From assembly GCA_029541985.1 (NCBI GenBank), contig CP095414.1:2515001-2579000 (forward strand): a stretch of DNA of 64,000 bases. Reading direction: 5' to 3'. Position numbers and translations under genes: made by a program. Positions 8,828-17,957 of this stretch are shown here, piece by piece (the first letter of the stretch is position 1; each line of letters begins with the position of its first letter). Origin of the DNA: Bacteroidales bacterium F22. GTDB lineage: Bacteria; Bacteroidota; Bacteroidia; Bacteroidales; Bacteroidaceae. The notes under the pieces are model-generated. The model saw nothing but the letters and a program-made list of their open reading frames with translations, was not told the origin of the DNA and made no database searches.

Positions 8828-10285
8828 TCAATGCTTGGCCCAGAATCGTTGAGTAAATAGCACGTACACTGTGAATAGTTCTAGGCGTCCGATAAGCATC
8901 ACGAAAGACAAAACCCATTTGGCTGCATCGGGCAATGAGGACCAAGTTGCTGCTGGTCCATATTTTCCTAGTCCTGGACCTACGCCTCCCAAAGCTGAGA
9001 TGACACAACCAAAACTCTCGATGAAACCGACATTCAATGCCATCAGTATCAATGCTCCTACAGCAATCGTAAGCATATAACAAAAGGCATATGCAAAAAT
9101 CTTACTCATTAATGGAGCTTGTAATAGTTGACCATTGAATTTGGTTGAGAATATGGCTTGAGGATGGATGATGTTTTTTATGTGACTTTTGACTACACGT
9201 CCCATGCTGACCATGCGTACTCCCTTGATTCCACCAGTGGTACTGCCAGCACAAGCACCTGTTATCATGACAAAGGTAAGACAAGCCCATGTGATGGGTG
9301 GCCAAATCATAAAATCGGCTGTCGCATAACCACAAGTAGTATGGAGAGAGGCTACCTGAAAGAGGGCTAATCGAAAAGATTCTTCTAGTCCTTTGTCCAT
9401 CTTAAGGTATAGGGCTGCTGTTATGATAGCAGTAAATAAAGTCATAGATTTGAGGAACCATCTCCACTCATCATCTCTCCAGAATTTCCTTAATTTACCT
9501 CGTAAAAGGGTAAATAGCATCAAAAAATTGATACCGCTCAGTATCATAAATATACTTATCACGTATTCAATATAGGGAGAATGATAAGCAGCGATGCTAT
9601 CTTGACGAGGACTAAATCCTCCTGTACTCGTCGTGGTAAACGCATGGCATACAGCATCGAAAAGAGACATATGACCTAAGAGTAAGAAGAGTACCTCGAG
9701 TATCGTCAAGCCTAGATAAAGAGTCCAAATCCATCGAGCAGTAACCACTATGCGAGGAAATATCTTATCTACGGTGGGACCAGCGCTTTCAGCTGCGAAA
9801 AATTGTATACTTCCGATTCCAAAGAAAGGAAATATAGCGATGGTGAAAAAAACAATTCCTAAACCACCTATCCATTGAGTCAAACTACGCCAAAAAAGTA
9901 ATCCATGAGGCATGGCTTCTATATGATTCAAGATGGTGGCTCCTGTGGTGGAGAACCCTGACATCGTTTCGAAGAAAGCATCAGTCACATTGGGAATATG
10001 CCCGTCTATAAGGAAAGGGAGCATCCCGAAAAGTGGCCATAAAATCCAGGCTAGTGTAACCAAGAGAAAACTGTCTCGATTGCGTATATCGGTAGAGGCA
10101 TGACGTCCTGCAATAGCAAAAAGAAGTCCTGAGAGAGCAGTTATAAAGGAGGATAATAATAAACTATGCAGGTCTCCTTCATTATCATAAAGTAGCGATA
10201 CTCCAGTCGCTGTGAGCATCATTACTGCTTCCAATATAAGCAAGAATGCGATGATTCTGGATAGCATTTTTACATTTATCAGCAT
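8828..10285 (-). CDS. trkH: TrkH-family potassium uptake protein (copy 2)
   Basis: A 485-residue paralogue of the neighbouring TrkH, alignable end to end with few gaps. Its filter loops differ: STTGA (112-116), TTSTGGF (218-224), HTTCGY (315-320) and ALGGVGPG (about 432-439). The third loop has Cys where copy 1 has Thr, and the fourth has GGV where copy 1 has GNM, so ion selectivity or gating may differ. The gating loop GACAGSTTGGIK is identical. It lies 6 bp after trkA and is surely co-transcribed with it, which makes this the likely ancestral partner in the dxs-trkA-trkH arrangement. Confidence 0.93.
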   Translation of the reverse strand: MLINVKMLSRIIAFLLILEAVMMLTATGVSLLYDNEGDLHSLLLSSFITALSGLLFAIAGRHASTDIRNRDSFLLVTLAWILWPLFGMLPFLIDGHIPNVTDAFFETMSGFSTTGATILNHIEAMPHGLLFWRSLTQWIGGLGIVFFTIAIFPFFGIGSIQFFAAESAGPTVDKIFPRIVVTARWIWTLYLGLTILEVLFLLLGHMSLFDAVCHAFTTTSTGGFSPRQDSIAAYHSPYIEYVISIFMILSGINFLMLFTLLRGKLRKFWRDDEWRWFLKSMTLFTAIITAALYLKMDKGLEESFRLALFQVASLHTTCGYATADFMIWPPITWACLTFVMITGACAGSTTGGIKGVRMVSMGRVVKSHIKNIIHPQAIFSTKFNGQLLQAPLMSKIFAYAFCYMLTIAVGALILMALNVGFIESFGCVISALGGVGPGLGKYGPAATWSSLPDAAKWVLSFVMLIGRLELFTVYVLFTQRFWAKH

Positions 10286-10291
10286 GGCAAC

Positions 10292-11632
10292 CTATTTGAA
10301 ATATTTTTCAATCTTTTTAATCATCATATTCAAGCAAAAGACCATCACATGATCACCAGGTAAAATCATCGTATCCCCAGTAACTAACACACCTTGTCCT
10401 TTTCTTATTAGGCCTCCGATAGTGACTCCTTTTGGTAAATTCAAGTCTTTAACTGAATTCTTCGTTATTCGAGCTCCTTCTTTAACTTGAAATTCTGCTA
10501 CATCAGCATTTGCAAAAGTAAGGCATTTGACATTCGAGACATCAGCATCGAGCATCATCTGATAGATATGACTGGCAGCAATTAACTTTTTATTAATTAC
10601 TGAACCTATATTTAGATTCTCTGCCATGTTGATATAATCTAAATTTTCTACTTCAGCTACACTCTTTGAAATCCCCATTCGTTTGGCAGATAGACATGCT
10701 AATATATTGGTTTCACTATTACCTGTAAGGGCAACGAAAGCATCCATGTTTTCAAGTCCTTCTTCTTTGAGTAATTCTAAGTCACGTCCATCTCCATTGA
10801 TGACCATGACAGTGTCTTTGACCATTTCTACGAGTCGCTCACAACGTCTTTTATCTTGTTCGACTATCTTGATATTCATGTAGTCTGGAGCTTGCATAGT
10901 GGTTCTACTTGCGATACGACTTCCGCCCATAATGAGTACGTTACGTATATCTTCTTGGTCTTCGCGTCCACTAATCTTACGGATGTATGGTATATATTGC
11001 TTGGTCGTGATGAAGTAGACAATATCGCCTAGGATGATACTATGATCTCCATGGGGAATGATTGTTTTGTTGTCTCTTGATATGGCCACGACGTGGAAAG
11101 GAATATCGTTGGTCCCTAATTGCGCCAAAGTCTTGTCTAATATTTCAGAGTCTTTAAGCATCTTTACTCCAATCATAATCAGTGCTCCGTCGCAAAATTC
11201 AGTCCATTGTTTGACCCAACTCATGCGAATAGATAATACGATTTCTTCTGCAGCGAGCATCTCTGGATAGATAAGTGAATCTATCCCTAAATTTTTCCAA
11301 AATTCTCTATTCTTTGGTTTCACATATTCAAAGTCGTCAACTCTAGCAACAGTTTTTTTTGCCCCGAGACTGTGGGCAATAATACATGCGGTAAGATTAC
11401 GACTTTCTTCAGTAGTTACAGCGATAAATAAATCGGATTGACCAGCTCCTACTTCTTTTAGAGTGCCTATAGAAATTGGTTTTCCTACTACTGTCATCAA
11501 ATCATGATTGTTACTAATCAATGATAATTTTTCTTCATCTTCATCAATCAATATAATGTCTTGTCGCTCCTTAGCAAGCATCGTGGCTAAGTGGGTACCT
11601 ACTGCACCAGCACCAACGATTATTATTTTCAT
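10292..11632 (-). CDS. trkA: Trk system potassium transport regulatory subunit TrkA
   Basis: A 446-residue cytoplasmic protein with two RCK (KTN plus TrkA-C) units. The first Rossmann motif is GAGAVGTHLATML at 6-18, with the acidic end of strand two in LIDEDEE. The second begins near 228 with NVLIMGGSRIASR, a degenerate glycine motif. It binds NAD(H)/ATP and gates TrkH. The full length (about 450) is normal. It lies 31 bp downstream of dxs and 6 bp upstream of trkH copy 2, all on the minus strand, which supports one operon. Confidence 0.94.
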   Translation of the reverse strand: MKIIIVGAGAVGTHLATMLAKERQDIILIDEDEEKLSLISNNHDLMTVVGKPISIGTLKEVGAGQSDLFIAVTTEESRNLTACIIAHSLGAKKTVARVDDFEYVKPKNREFWKNLGIDSLIYPEMLAAEEIVLSIRMSWVKQWTEFCDGALIMIGVKMLKDSEILDKTLAQLGTNDIPFHVVAISRDNKTIIPHGDHSIILGDIVYFITTKQYIPYIRKISGREDQEDIRNVLIMGGSRIASRTTMQAPDYMNIKIVEQDKRRCERLVEMVKDTVMVINGDGRDLELLKEEGLENMDAFVALTGNSETNILACLSAKRMGISKSVAEVENLDYINMAENLNIGSVINKKLIAASHIYQMMLDADVSNVKCLTFANADVAEFQVKEGARITKNSVKDLNLPKGVTIGGLIRKGQGVLVTGDTMILPGDHVMVFCLNMMIKKIEKYFK

Positions 11633-11663
11633 TCTTTCTTGGCTTTGTTTAATATGTATTTTA

Positions 11664-13613
11664 TTAGCTCCTTGTAAGTATCGTTTTCAAGATACTTTCT
11701 TGATCCATATGGCAGCGTTTGTATAGTTCTTTGGGTAGTCCATGAACAACAAATTGGTCATCAATACCAATCTTATCGAGGGTAGCGGTACATCTGTTTT
11801 CTATCAGATATTCACTTACTGCAGTGGCTAAACCTCCTTTTAATACACCATCTTCTATAGTAATCAGGTGTGTGTGATTCTTACAAATCGTTTCCATTAA
11901 TTTAGTATCTAGTGGTTTCAAGAATCGCATGTCATAGTGGGCTACTTCTATATTGTATTTGGCATGTGCTTCTTCTGCTGCCTTTGCTGCTACATTGCCC
12001 AATGGACCTATCGAAAGCAATGCAATAGCATCTCCTTGACGAAGTTTACGTCCTGTCCCGATAGGAATCTGATGCATTTCGCATCTCCATGATGACTCAT
12101 CACCACCAATTGCTCCATCAGCATTTCCTCTTGGATATCGAATAACGAATGGACCTTTGTTTTCCTCGCGAGGAAGCTGAGCTGTATACATCAAATGACG
12201 TAATTCCTGAGCGTTCATCGGAGAAGATATAGTGACATGGGGTATAGGGCGAAGATAAGCTAAATCAAAAGCGCCGTGATGAGTAGGCCCATCTTGTCCA
12301 ACGATTCCAGCTCTATCTAAGCATAAGATAACGGGTAATTTTAACAATGCTACGTCATGAATCAAGCTGTCATAGGCTCGTTGCATGAAGGTCGAATAGA
12401 TATTGCAAAAGGGAATCATGCCGTCTTTTGCTAAACCTCCTGAGAAGGTAACTGCGTGTCCTTCAGCTATGCCTACGTCAAAGACTCTTTCTGGCATCTC
12501 ATGCTGCATGATATTCATGCTACATCCTGAAGGCATAGCAGGAGTTATTCCTAAGATTAGTTGATTCTTTTTGGCTAATTCCAATAAGGTTTCTCCGAAA
12601 ATATCTTGATAACGAGGAATGACTTTCGCTTTATCTTCTGCTGTGAATGGAGTCTTATCAGCCTTGAGCTTTTCCCCTGTCGTTGGGTTGAAATAACCTG
12701 GTGCATGCCATGCAGATGGGTCTTTCTCAGCTGGAGCATAACCTTTTCCTTTTTTAGTATGTATGTGGAGTATCTTGGGCCCTTTGTGTTTCTTAATCTC
12801 TCTAAGTACCCGTACTAAATTCTCGACATCATGTCCATCTGTGGGACCAAAATAACGGATGTCCATTCCTTCGAACATGTTTCGCTGACGAGTCAAGAAA
12901 GATTTGACACTATTTCCTAATCTGATTAGTGCTTTTCGTCGTTCGTCATTGAGGACCCCCATCTTGAATAAAGCTCTAGATGCGGTGTACCTTATCTTGT
13001 TATAGGGGTTGCTTGTCGTTAAATTTACGAGATATTGACTCATGCCTCCTACGCTGTGATCTATAGACATGTCATTATCATTTATGATAATAAGCAAATC
13101 ATTTGGCATACTTGAGACATTGTTTAGTCCCTCAAAGGCTAATCCACCACTCATAGAACCATCCCCTATGATGGCCACAACTTCTCTCTCTTCGTGCTTT
13201 TGTTTAGCAGCGACAGCCATACCTAATGCGGCTGAAATAGAATTGGATGCATGACCTGCAGAGAAAGTGTCATATGGACTTTCTTCAGGAAATGGGAAGG
13301 GGCGGATACCATCTAGTTTCCTATTGGTATTAAATGCTTTTCTTCGCCCAGTCAAGAGTTTATGTGCATAGGCTTGGTGTCCAACGTCCCAGACGAGACG
13401 GTCGTGAGGAGTATTGAAAACATAATGCAAAGCTACGGTCAATTCTATTGTACCGAGATTTGCAGCAAAATGTCCTGGATTTGTAGACAATTGAGAAATA
13501 ATCTCTTGCCGCAAATCATTGCAAACCGTTGGTAATTGAGATATACTCAATTTTTTCAACTCTAGTGGGTTATTTATATAGTTATCTATAAATCTTGTTT
13601 GTTCTTTAGCCAT
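11664..13613 (-). CDS. dxs: 1-deoxy-D-xylulose-5-phosphate synthase
   Basis: A 649-residue thiamine-diphosphate enzyme that condenses pyruvate and glyceraldehyde 3-phosphate in the first step of the MEP isoprenoid pathway. The ThDP/Mg motif is GDGSMSGG at 150-157, with the paired Asn in INDND (177-181). The transketolase-like C-terminal half contains [17 protein letters not shown] with the catalytic Glu, and GQDGPTHHG. Length is close to the family norm (620-650). It heads the dxs-trkA-trkH-trkH run. A TATATTTG -7 element lies about 65 bp upstream, inside an inverted repeat. Confidence 0.97.
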   Translation of the reverse strand: MAKEQTRFIDNYINNPLELKKLSISQLPTVCNDLRQEIISQLSTNPGHFAANLGTIELTVALHYVFNTPHDRLVWDVGHQAYAHKLLTGRRKAFNTNRKLDGIRPFPFPEESPYDTFSAGHASNSISAALGMAVAAKQKHEEREVVAIIGDGSMSGGLAFEGLNNVSSMPNDLLIIINDNDMSIDHSVGGMSQYLVNLTTSNPYNKIRYTASRALFKMGVLNDERRKALIRLGNSVKSFLTRQRNMFEGMDIRYFGPTDGHDVENLVRVLREIKKHKGPKILHIHTKKGKGYAPAEKDPSAWHAPGYFNPTTGEKLKADKTPFTAEDKAKVIPRYQDIFGETLLELAKKNQLILGITPAMPSGCSMNIMQHEMPERVFDVGIAEGHAVTFSGGLAKDGMIPFCNIYSTFMQRAYDSLIHDVALLKLPVILCLDRAGIVGQDGPTHHGAFDLAYLRPIPHVTISSPMNAQELRHLMYTAQLPREENKGPFVIRYPRGNADGAIGGDESSWRCEMHQIPIGTGRKLRQGDAIALLSIGPLGNVAAKAAEEAHAKYNIEVAHYDMRFLKPLDTKLMETICKNHTHLITIEDGVLKGGLATAVSEYLIENRCTATLDKIGIDDQFVVHGLPKELYKRCHMDQESILKTILTRS

Positions 13614-13667
13614 AAATTGGGTTTCTTACCAGCCTGTAAAGCTAGGGATTATGTCTAGAATATAAGC

Positions 13668-13691
13668 GATTGTACACAAATATACACAATC
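13668..13691 (-). promoter_or_regulatory. dxs promoter -7 element inside an inverted repeat
   Basis: On the minus strand TATATTTG (13677-13684) matches the TAnnTTTG -7 consensus. It is flanked symmetrically by GATTGT (13668-13673) and ACAATC (13686-13691), a 6-bp inverted repeat with a 12-nt centre. A bound regulator would cover the promoter. The operator reading is an inference. Confidence 0.45.
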
Positions 13692-13819
13692 TAGAGCGTA
13701 ACCTGATTCCTAAAGCTGTTTAAAACAGCAAAAATACAAACTTTCTCATGAACTTACAGCTTCTTATGATACATTTCTTTTTTTTTACTTCAAAAATCTG
13801 TCGGAGGTCAACTATTTAT

Positions 13820-13827
13820 TATCTTTG
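13820..13827 (+). promoter_or_regulatory. Promoter -7 element for the GSCFA/murF-alr operon
   Basis: TATCTTTG, an exact TAnnTTTG match, lies 58 bp before the GSCFA start codon. The -33 region is poorly conserved. Confidence 0.5.
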
Positions 13828-13884
13828 TATCAAGTTTCAAGTAAAAATAGAAAAATCGTTTGTGATTATCATTAAATAATCAAT

Positions 13885-14886
13885 GTGATGAATTTCAATC
13901 CTTCTCTTACTACTCCTGTAGGAATAGCTCAATTAAATCCAGCTATCCAATTAGATGCTAAAATGATGCTATTGGGTTCTTGCTTCTCACAGTATATGGG
14001 TCAGAAGCTTATTGAGAACAAAATGGATGTTCAATTAAATCCTTATGGTATTCAATACAATCCTATCAGCATACTATGTGCTTTGGAGGAGATGATGGAT
14101 GACAAGGTCTATCAATCTTCGGATTTGGTTTATCACAATGAACGGTATCATAGTATGATGCATCATGGTGACTTTTCTCATGAAGATAAAAAGGTTGTGC
14201 TCCAACAAATTAATGACCAATTGCATGAAGGGCATCATCGAATGGGGAGTATCAACTGGCTAATTGTTACATGGGGAACTGCTTGGGTATATGAGACGAA
14301 GCAAGAATCTCGAGTGGTGAGTAATTGCCATAAACTACCTAGCTCATCTTTCTTACGACGGAAGTTATCAGTCGAGGAGATAGTCAAAGGTTATGTTGCT
14401 CTTTTTGACAGACTATTTTCTCAGAATTCCAAAGTCAAGGTGCTCTTTACTGTAAGCCCAATTCGTCATCTAAGAGATAATGTGCATGAAAATCAACTGA
14501 GTAAATCGGTCCTTCTTCTTGCACAAGAGCAACTGAAAGAACTTTATCCAGAACGTGTTCATTATTTCCCTGCATACGAAATCCTTCTTGATGAATTGCG
14601 CGATTATAGATTCTATGACATCGATATGACTCATCCGTCTATTACTGCACAGCAAATAATATGGAATCGTTTCGTGGAGTATTGTCTCGATAAAACAGTT
14701 CAACAATTCCTTGATTGTTGGACGCCTATACTTAAGCAAATGGGACATAGGCCTCAAAATGTTAATAGCACATCTTATCAACAGTTCTTATCTCAATTAT
14801 TATTAAAAATAAAGACCATTTCAAAGAAATTCCCTATCTTGAATTTCTCGAAAGAAATACAGAAAATAAAATGCTATATACAATAA
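13885..14886 (+). CDS. GSCFA domain-containing protein
   Basis: A 333-residue protein whose N-terminal signature LLGSCFSQYMGQKL (about 29-42) defines the GSCFA family, named after that motif and resembling SGNH/GDSL esterases. The downstream block VTWGTAWVY near 130-138, FTVSPIRHLRD near 192 and an Asp/His pair in DIDMTHPS near 251-258 are compatible with an SGNH-type active site. No signal peptide is visible. The substrate is unknown. The stop overlaps the murF-alr start by 16 bp, so the two are translationally coupled, and a cell-envelope role is likely but inferred from context only. The start could also be the second Met. Confidence 0.85.
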   Translation: MMNFNPSLTTPVGIAQLNPAIQLDAKMMLLGSCFSQYMGQKLIENKMDVQLNPYGIQYNPISILCALEEMMDDKVYQSSDLVYHNERYHSMMHHGDFSHEDKKVVLQQINDQLHEGHHRMGSINWLIVTWGTAWVYETKQESRVVSNCHKLPSSSFLRRKLSVEEIVKGYVALFDRLFSQNSKVKVLFTVSPIRHLRDNVHENQLSKSVLLLAQEQLKELYPERVHYFPAYEILLDELRDYRFYDIDMTHPSITAQQIIWNRFVEYCLDKTVQQFLDCWTPILKQMGHRPQNVNSTSYQQFLSQLLLKIKTISKKFPILNFSKEIQKIKCYIQ

Positions 14887-17336
14887 AACAAATCGCTGAA
14901 ATAATACAGGCTGACCGTGTGGGGTTACAAGATTGTAATATCTCTTGGATCTTGACTGACAGTAGATCTCTTTGTTTCCCCGATGAGACCCTTTTCTTCG
15001 CATTGAAAACTGCTAGAAATGATGGAGCTGATTATATAGGAGAGTTGCATAAACGTGGGGTCAAAAATTTCGTGGTTTCTCAACTTCCTGCAAATGTGGA
15101 AGATTATGCTGAAAGTAATTTTTTGTTGGTAAACGATACACTGACTGCCTTGCAACTTCTTGCAGCAAGTCATCGTTCACAATTTGATATACCAATTATA
15201 GGTATAACTGGGAGTAATGGCAAGACAGTTGTCAAAGAATGGCTTAATCAATTATTGTCTCCTGATAGGCATATAGTGCGTTCGCCTAGGAGTTACAATT
15301 CGCAAATAGGTGTACCTCTTTCGATATGGCAACTCAATAAAGATGCTGAGATTGGTATCTTTGAGGCGGGTATCTCCCAAGTAGATGAGATGAGTCGTTT
15401 GCAACCGATGATTCTTCCTACAATAGGGGTGTTGACAAATATCGGAGGAGCGCATCAAGAGAATTTTTCTTCGATGACGGAGAAGTGCCTTGAGAAAATC
15501 GAATTGTTTAAGAATTGTGATGTGCTTATTTATGATGCAGATGATGATTTGATACGCGATTGTGTTTTCCGTTCAATGTTCTCTAGTCGGGAAATTGCAT
15601 GGTCACGTGAGGATAGGGAACGCCCTTTGTTTATCAATGAGGTTGTCGTAAATGAGACTTCTACGCATATCGTTTATTCTTATCTTGGGATGCGCAATGA
15701 ATTTGATATCCCTTTTATTGACGAGGCTGCATTGCAAAATGCATTGCATTGTTTGGCGGTATGTCTCTATCTAATGCTTCCATCAGAGCAAATAGCTGAA
15801 CGTATGGCTAAGTTGGAACCTGTGGCAATGCGTCTTGAAGTAAAAGAGGGAAAATCGAATAATCAAATCATTAATGATAGTTACAATTCTGACCTAGGAT
15901 CTCTTGATATAGCTTTGGATTTCTTGTATCGTCGTTCTCTTTTAAGTGGGATGCGACGCACGTTGATTCTCTCTGATATACTTGAATCAGGACATAGTAG
16001 TGGTACGCTGTATAGACGTGTCTCTAAATTACTGAAAGAACGAAAAGTAGATGTCTTAATTGGTATAGGACCAGAAATATCAGCCTATAAGGAGGTGTTT
16101 CATCAAGAAAGTTATTTCTTTGCTTCCACACGTTCCTTCATTAATTCTGAATTGATTCACTCTCTGAATCACCAAACGATATTGGTTAAAGGAGCTAGAA
16201 TTTTTCAATTCGAACAAATCGTACAACTCTTAGAAATGAAGCGTCATGAGACTATCTTAGAAGTTAATTTGTCAAATCTAATCAATAACTATAATCGATA
16301 TGCGGAAAAGTTAAATCAAGGGGTCAAGATGATTGCCATGGTAAAGGCATCTGCTTATGGAGCTGGAACTGTTGAAATTGCTAAAACGCTTCAGACACAT
16401 CATGCTGATTACCTCGCTGTTGCCTTGGCAGATGAAGGTGCTGAGCTTCGTGACGCAGGTATCTCGACTGATATAATGGTGATGAACCCAGAACTAACGA
16501 CTTTTAGAACTTTGTTCGACCAACGGTTGGAACCTGAGGTGTATAGTTTTGAGATGCTTGATGCTTTGATGCGGTTTGCTCAGCATGCGGGGGTTGCACA
16601 GTTTCCGATACATATCAAATTGAATACGGGGATGAACCGCTTAGGTTTTGACCCTCAAGATATTGAACGATTGATTGAACGATTACGTGGGCAGCATGCA
16701 TTGATTCCTCGTTCGATTTTTTCTCATTTCGTGGGAGCTGATGACCCTAAGTTTGACGACTTTACACGTAAACAAATAAAAATATTTGATGAGGCATCAT
16801 CTAAATTTATGAGTGCTTTTACTCATAAAATATTACGACATATATGTAATACAGCTGGGATAACAAGATTTCCTGAGGCACATTTCGATATGGTTCGTTT
16901 AGGATTGGGATTATATGGAATAGATTCTGTCAATAATGAAATGTTGGATTGTGTGTGTACCTTGACTAGTACTATCTTGCAGATTCATGAGTTGGAACCT
17001 GATGAGACAGTTGGCTACGGAAGAAAAGGACATTTAACCCGCAAATCAAAAATCGCTGCCATTCCGATTGGTTATGCCGATGGCATCAACAGACATCTTG
17101 GTAATGGACGTGGATATTGCTTAGTTAAGAATCAGCCCGCTCCATATGTGGGAAATATTTGTATGGATATCGCAATGATTGATGTTACAGGTATCGACTG
17201 TAAAGTTGGTGACCAAGTAGAAATCTTCGGCGAGAATTTACCTGTCACTAAATTGTCTGAGTGGTTAGATACCATTCCTTATGAGATATTGACAAGTATG
17301 TCTTCTAGAGTAAAGCGAATCTGTTTTCAAGAATAG
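14871..17336 (+). CDS. Bifunctional UDP-MurNAc-tripeptide:D-Ala-D-Ala ligase / alanine racemase
   Basis: An 821-residue fusion typical of Bacteroidetes. Residues 1-~455 are MurF: the ATP loop GITGSNGKT is at 111-119, and IFEAGISQVDEM follows near 163-174. Residues ~458-821 are alanine racemase: the PLP lysine is K492 in MVKASAYGAG, and the second catalytic Tyr region VGYGRKGHLTRKS lies near 713-725. One polypeptide therefore both makes D-alanine and ligates D-Ala-D-Ala to the peptidoglycan precursor in the cytoplasm. Both modules look complete. It overlaps the GSCFA gene by 16 bp. The next gene, dnaK, is 621 bp away and separately controlled. Confidence 0.95.
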   Translation: MLYTIKQIAEIIQADRVGLQDCNISWILTDSRSLCFPDETLFFALKTARNDGADYIGELHKRGVKNFVVSQLPANVEDYAESNFLLVNDTLTALQLLAASHRSQFDIPIIGITGSNGKTVVKEWLNQLLSPDRHIVRSPRSYNSQIGVPLSIWQLNKDAEIGIFEAGISQVDEMSRLQPMILPTIGVLTNIGGAHQENFSSMTEKCLEKIELFKNCDVLIYDADDDLIRDCVFRSMFSSREIAWSREDRERPLFINEVVVNETSTHIVYSYLGMRNEFDIPFIDEAALQNALHCLAVCLYLMLPSEQIAERMAKLEPVAMRLEVKEGKSNNQIINDSYNSDLGSLDIALDFLYRRSLLSGMRRTLILSDILESGHSSGTLYRRVSKLLKERKVDVLIGIGPEISAYKEVFHQESYFFASTRSFINSELIHSLNHQTILVKGARIFQFEQIVQLLEMKRHETILEVNLSNLINNYNRYAEKLNQGVKMIAMVKASAYGAGTVEIAKTLQTHHADYLAVALADEGAELRDAGISTDIMVMNPELTTFRTLFDQRLEPEVYSFEMLDALMRFAQHAGVAQFPIHIKLNTGMNRLGFDPQDIERLIERLRGQHALIPRSIFSHFVGADDPKFDDFTRKQIKIFDEASSKFMSAFTHKILRHICNTAGITRFPEAHFDMVRLGLGLYGIDSVNNEMLDCVCTLTSTILQIHELEPDETVGYGRKGHLTRKSKIAAIPIGYADGINRHLGNGRGYCLVKNQPAPYVGNICMDIAMIDVTGIDCKVGDQVEIFGENLPVTKLSEWLDTIPYEILTSMSSRVKRICFQE

Positions 17337-17395
17337 TCCATCTCCTCTTTCGTCTTCTTATCGACTACTCTATTTGCAACCGGACAAAAAATTAG

Positions 17396-17451
17396 AGCTA
17401 GGACCATTCCAAATGAATACTGAAAAGTGATTCTAAGGAATGATCCTAGCT
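17396..17451 (+). terminator. Long inverted repeat after murF-alr, possible terminator
   Basis: AGCTAGGACCATTCC (17396-17410) pairs with 17437-17451 with one mismatch over 15 bp, leaving a 26-nt loop. No clean T run follows (ATTTGCTTTTG). It may be a terminator, a 3'-end structure or an operator-like repeat. Confidence 0.5.
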
Positions 17452-17841
17452 ATTTGCTTTTGTATTGACTCTTCCTGTTGGCAAAGGTAGGTTGACTAGG
17501 GGAGAGGCTATTGGTCTAATTAGCGACCGCTGTATATGTCTAAATTGGCAGAATAATTAGAAATTAAACTTTATGACGTTTTTACAAGTATCTCCTTTTG
17601 AGTAAAATGAACCAACATCTAGTCATAATTGAATGACAGTGCTAAACAGAATAAATTTCCTTGGTCAGGAGCGAAATGTTGTCTCTTTGTGTAAAAAGAG
17701 GACTAGTTGTCATAGTTTCTTGTTTTTTCGTGACTTATTGTCAGTTTATTGGGCTTTTGAAGCAGAGTAGTCTTCTTTTTATTTCTGCTTTAATCCTATA
17801 ATATATGAGATGAAAGATATTTTTTAGCAAATATCCTTGTT

Positions 17842-17857
17842 TGGCACAATGCTTGCA
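17842..17857 (+). promoter_or_regulatory. Sigma-54 (RpoN)-type -24/-12 promoter upstream of dnaK
   Basis: TGGCAC-N5-TTGCA is an essentially perfect -24/-12 element with the invariant GG and GC dinucleotides exactly 10 nt apart. Predicted transcription would start near 17868, about 90 nt before the dnaK ATG. A one-mismatch housekeeping -7 (TATCCTTG, 17832-17839) overlaps its upstream edge. An RpoN-dependent activator would be required; none is encoded in the window. Confidence 0.6.
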
Positions 17858-17957
17858 AAAATGAATGTAGACAGTATTAGAATAGTTTAGGGCTTGTATG
17901 ATGAAGCTCCACAAACATTTGAACAAATAATATATATATAATAAAAATAAAACAATC

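Larger units (their letters stand above)
17337..17957 (+). other. 621-bp intergenic region upstream of dnaK
   Basis: No gene or tRNA is visible. From left to right it contains the 15-bp inverted repeat (17396-17451), a 7-bp stem AAGCAGA/TCTGCTT (17760-17766 with 17784-17790), a 7-bp stem GATATTT/AAATATC (17816-17822 with 17829-17835) and, just after it, a sigma-54-type promoter (17842-17857). The dnaK leader from the predicted start of transcription is about 90 nt and AT-rich. The length of the gap leaves room for upstream activator sites. Confidence 0.6.

Noticed and set aside
14470-15458. Minus-strand open frames opposite the GSCFA and murF-alr genes
   Set aside because: They lie antisense to well-supported genes, have no family resemblance and atypical composition.
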